A DNA stretch of 64,000 bases from Schlegelella_A sp965246805 (GTDB taxonomy: Bacteria; Pseudomonadota; Gammaproteobacteria; Burkholderiales; Burkholderiaceae_C): positions 310,001-374,000 of the forward strand of contig CBDFFO010000006.1 in the NCBI GenBank assembly GCA_965246805.1, in the 5' to 3' direction. The notes under the pieces were generated by a model. It saw only the letters and a program-made list of their open reading frames with translations. It ran no database searches and was not told where the DNA came from. The translations under genes and the position numbers were made by a program. Below are positions 62,964-64,000 of this stretch, one piece after another. Within the stretch, counting starts at the first letter, position 1. The number at the start of each line of letters is the position of its first letter.

Positions 62964-63875
62964 ATGCGCAGAAACGCCGGGCTCGCGCGTGCGGCGCTGC
63001 GGTTCGCGGCTGTCGCGACGGCCGCGACACTCGGGTTCGGCAGCGCGAGCAGCCACGCGGCAGCGACCGTGCGCGACGACCGCGGGGCCACCGTCGTGTT
63101 CGCGGCCACCCCGCAACGCATCGTGAGCCTGTTGCCGTCGCTCACCGAAAGCGTGTGCGCGCTCGACGCGTGTGCGCGGCTCGTCGGCACCGATCGCTTC
63201 TCGCGCTGGCCGGCGTCGGTCGCGGCGTTGCCCAAGCTCGGCGGCGTCGACGACGCGGAGATCGAACGCATCGTCGCGTTGAAGCCCGATGTGGTGCTGG
63301 CTGCGCCGTCGGCCCGCGTCGTCGATCGGCTCGAGGCGCTCGGCGTGAAGGTGCTGGTGATCGAATCGCGCAACGAGGCCGATGTCAAGCGATCGCTCGA
63401 GCTGCTCGCCGCGGTGCTCGGCGTGCCCGACAAAGGGCGCGCGGTGTGGGCCGGGATCGAACGCGACACGCTTGCTGCGGCGGCGCGTGTGCCGGCGTCG
63501 ATGCGCGGCAAGCGCGTCTACTTCGAGATCGATGCGACGCCGTATGCCGCCGGCGCGAGCTCGTTCATCGGCGAACTGCTCACGCAGCTCGGGCTCGGCA
63601 ACGCGATCGCGGCATCGCTCGGCCCGTTCCCGAAGCTCAACCCCGAAGCGGTGGTGCGTGCACAACCCGACATCGTGATGGCCGCGCGCACCAGCATCGC
63701 GACGATGACCGAACGGCCGGGCTGGTCGGCGTTGCGCGCCTTGCAGAGGGGGCAGACCTGCGGCTTCACGACCGAGCAGTCGGCGCTGCTGACGCGGCCC
63801 GGCCCGCGCATGGGTGAAGCAGCCGGCGTGATCGCCGATTGCCTCGTCGCGATCGAACCCGATCGCGCGCGGTGA
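62964..63875 (+). CDS. btuF: Cobalamin ABC solute-binding protein BtuF-like
   Basis: 303 residues. A signal peptide (hydrophobic residues 8-28, cleavage near SSHAAA) is followed by the class III solute-binding fold: VVFAATPQRIVSLLPSLTESVCALDACARLVGTDRFSRWP, IVALKPDVVLAAP, IGELLTQLGLGNAIAA, and GWSALRALQRGQTC. It binds B12 or a precursor in the periplasm for the ABC importer. ATG 62964, 8 nt after btuB; an ATG at 62940 inside btuB is an alternative. Its TGA overlaps the next start (GTGA 63872-63875). Confidence 0.9.
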   Translation: MRRNAGLARAALRFAAVATAATLGFGSASSHAAATVRDDRGATVVFAATPQRIVSLLPSLTESVCALDACARLVGTDRFSRWPASVAALPKLGGVDDAEIERIVALKPDVVLAAPSARVVDRLEALGVKVLVIESRNEADVKRSLELLAAVLGVPDKGRAVWAGIERDTLAAAARVPASMRGKRVYFEIDATPYAAGASSFIGELLTQLGLGNAIAASLGPFPKLNPEAVVRAQPDIVMAARTSIATMTERPGWSALRALQRGQTCGFTTEQSALLTRPGPRMGEAAGVIADCLVAIEPDRAR

Positions 63876-64000
63876 ACGCCGCTCCGTCGCGTCGACGGCG
63901 TTTGACGATCGTCCTCGTCTCCGTCAGCGTGACCATGCTCTTCGCCGGGGTCATCGCGAGCCCGGACGGCTGGTCTCTCGCGTCGCTCGCCGAGCCGTGG
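63872..64000 (+). CDS. Start of a third btu gene, probably FecCD permease (partial)
   Basis: GTG at 63872 overlaps the btuF stop (GTGA) and opens a frame that runs past the window end, 43 codons seen. It begins VNAAPSRRRRLTIVLVSVSVTMLFAGVIASPDGWSLASLA, a basic start then a membrane helix. By position it should be the BtuC permease of the cobalamin ABC importer, but too little is visible to confirm this. Confidence 0.6.
   Translation, partial: MNAAPSRRRRLTIVLVSVSVTMLFAGVIASPDGWSLASLAEPW

Overview
The window is about 64 kb of very GC-rich chromosome with dense coding. The gene families (feruloyl-CoA synthase cluster with branched-chain-type ABC transporter, PilU, eutBC, EamA/ChrA, Tat-exported LivJ, GT41-TPR protein) and the codon style suggest a betaproteobacterium of the order Burkholderiales, close to the Rhizobacter/Methylibium/Rubrivivax/Piscinibacter type. 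This is inferred from protein character alone. No tRNA, rRNA, CRISPR array, integrase, transposase or phage gene was seen. The one repeat-type element lies inside the liv operon.

Layout. 0-6 kb: an SDR protein lacking the usual YxxxK, a periplasmic protein built of two repeated domains, and divergent glgP/glgC followed by a VOC protein. 6-9 kb: DUF3297, a His-tailed EamA transporter, and divergent chromate transporter ChrA. 9-15.4 kb (minus strand): phosphoketolase-acetate kinase, a lipoprotein, and the potassium transporter Kup. 15.6-26.8 kb: a DUF3606 protein, an amidohydrolase pseudogene, then a long plus-strand run of crotonase, feruloyl-CoA synthase, thioesterase, a 56-residue protein, LivH, a LivM-LivG fusion, a 0.5-kb inverted-repeat element, LivF, a MarR regulator and a SulP transporter. 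This reads as a phenylpropenoid (ferulate-like) uptake and CoA-activation cluster. The Tat-exported solute-binding protein at 34 kb may serve it.

27-34 kb: FUSC protein, a MazE/VapC toxin-antitoxin pair with a visible operator palindrome, an ABC-2 exporter and a flavin disulfide reductase. 35-43.5 kb: three proteins of unknown function, an MFS transporter, a receiver-only response regulator, PilU and formate-THF ligase. 43.6-50.4 kb: a Cache-HAMP-PAS-GGDEF protein, a frameshifted cytochrome c remnant, GST, an epimerase, a CYTH protein and a two-component pair whose upstream partner is reduced to a C-terminal stub. 50.6-54.4 kb: ethanolamine ammonia-lyase eutBC, a signal-peptide stub and an M28 peptidase. 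54.5-58.3 kb: TetR regulator, then a translationally coupled ClC / small protein / Na+/H+ antiporter operon. 58.3-64 kb: a TPR-GT41 glycosyltransferase, then a cobalamin riboswitch controlling btuB, a BtuF-like protein and the start of a third gene cut by the window edge.

The genes link in several ways. Adenosylcobalamin-dependent EutBC and the riboswitch-controlled Btu import locus sit within 10 kb. Phosphoketolase and acetate kinase form a short route from sugar phosphates to acetate and ATP. The ferulate-type cluster has lost its amidohydrolase but keeps activation, hydration, thioester cleavage and transport. A 9-bp sequence (ATTGGTTAA) is repeated in inverted orientation in front of the cluster and is a candidate operator for its MarR protein. 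Several truncated or frameshifted genes (15.8, 45.7, 50.4 and 52.9 kb) show that the region has been eroding by small deletions.
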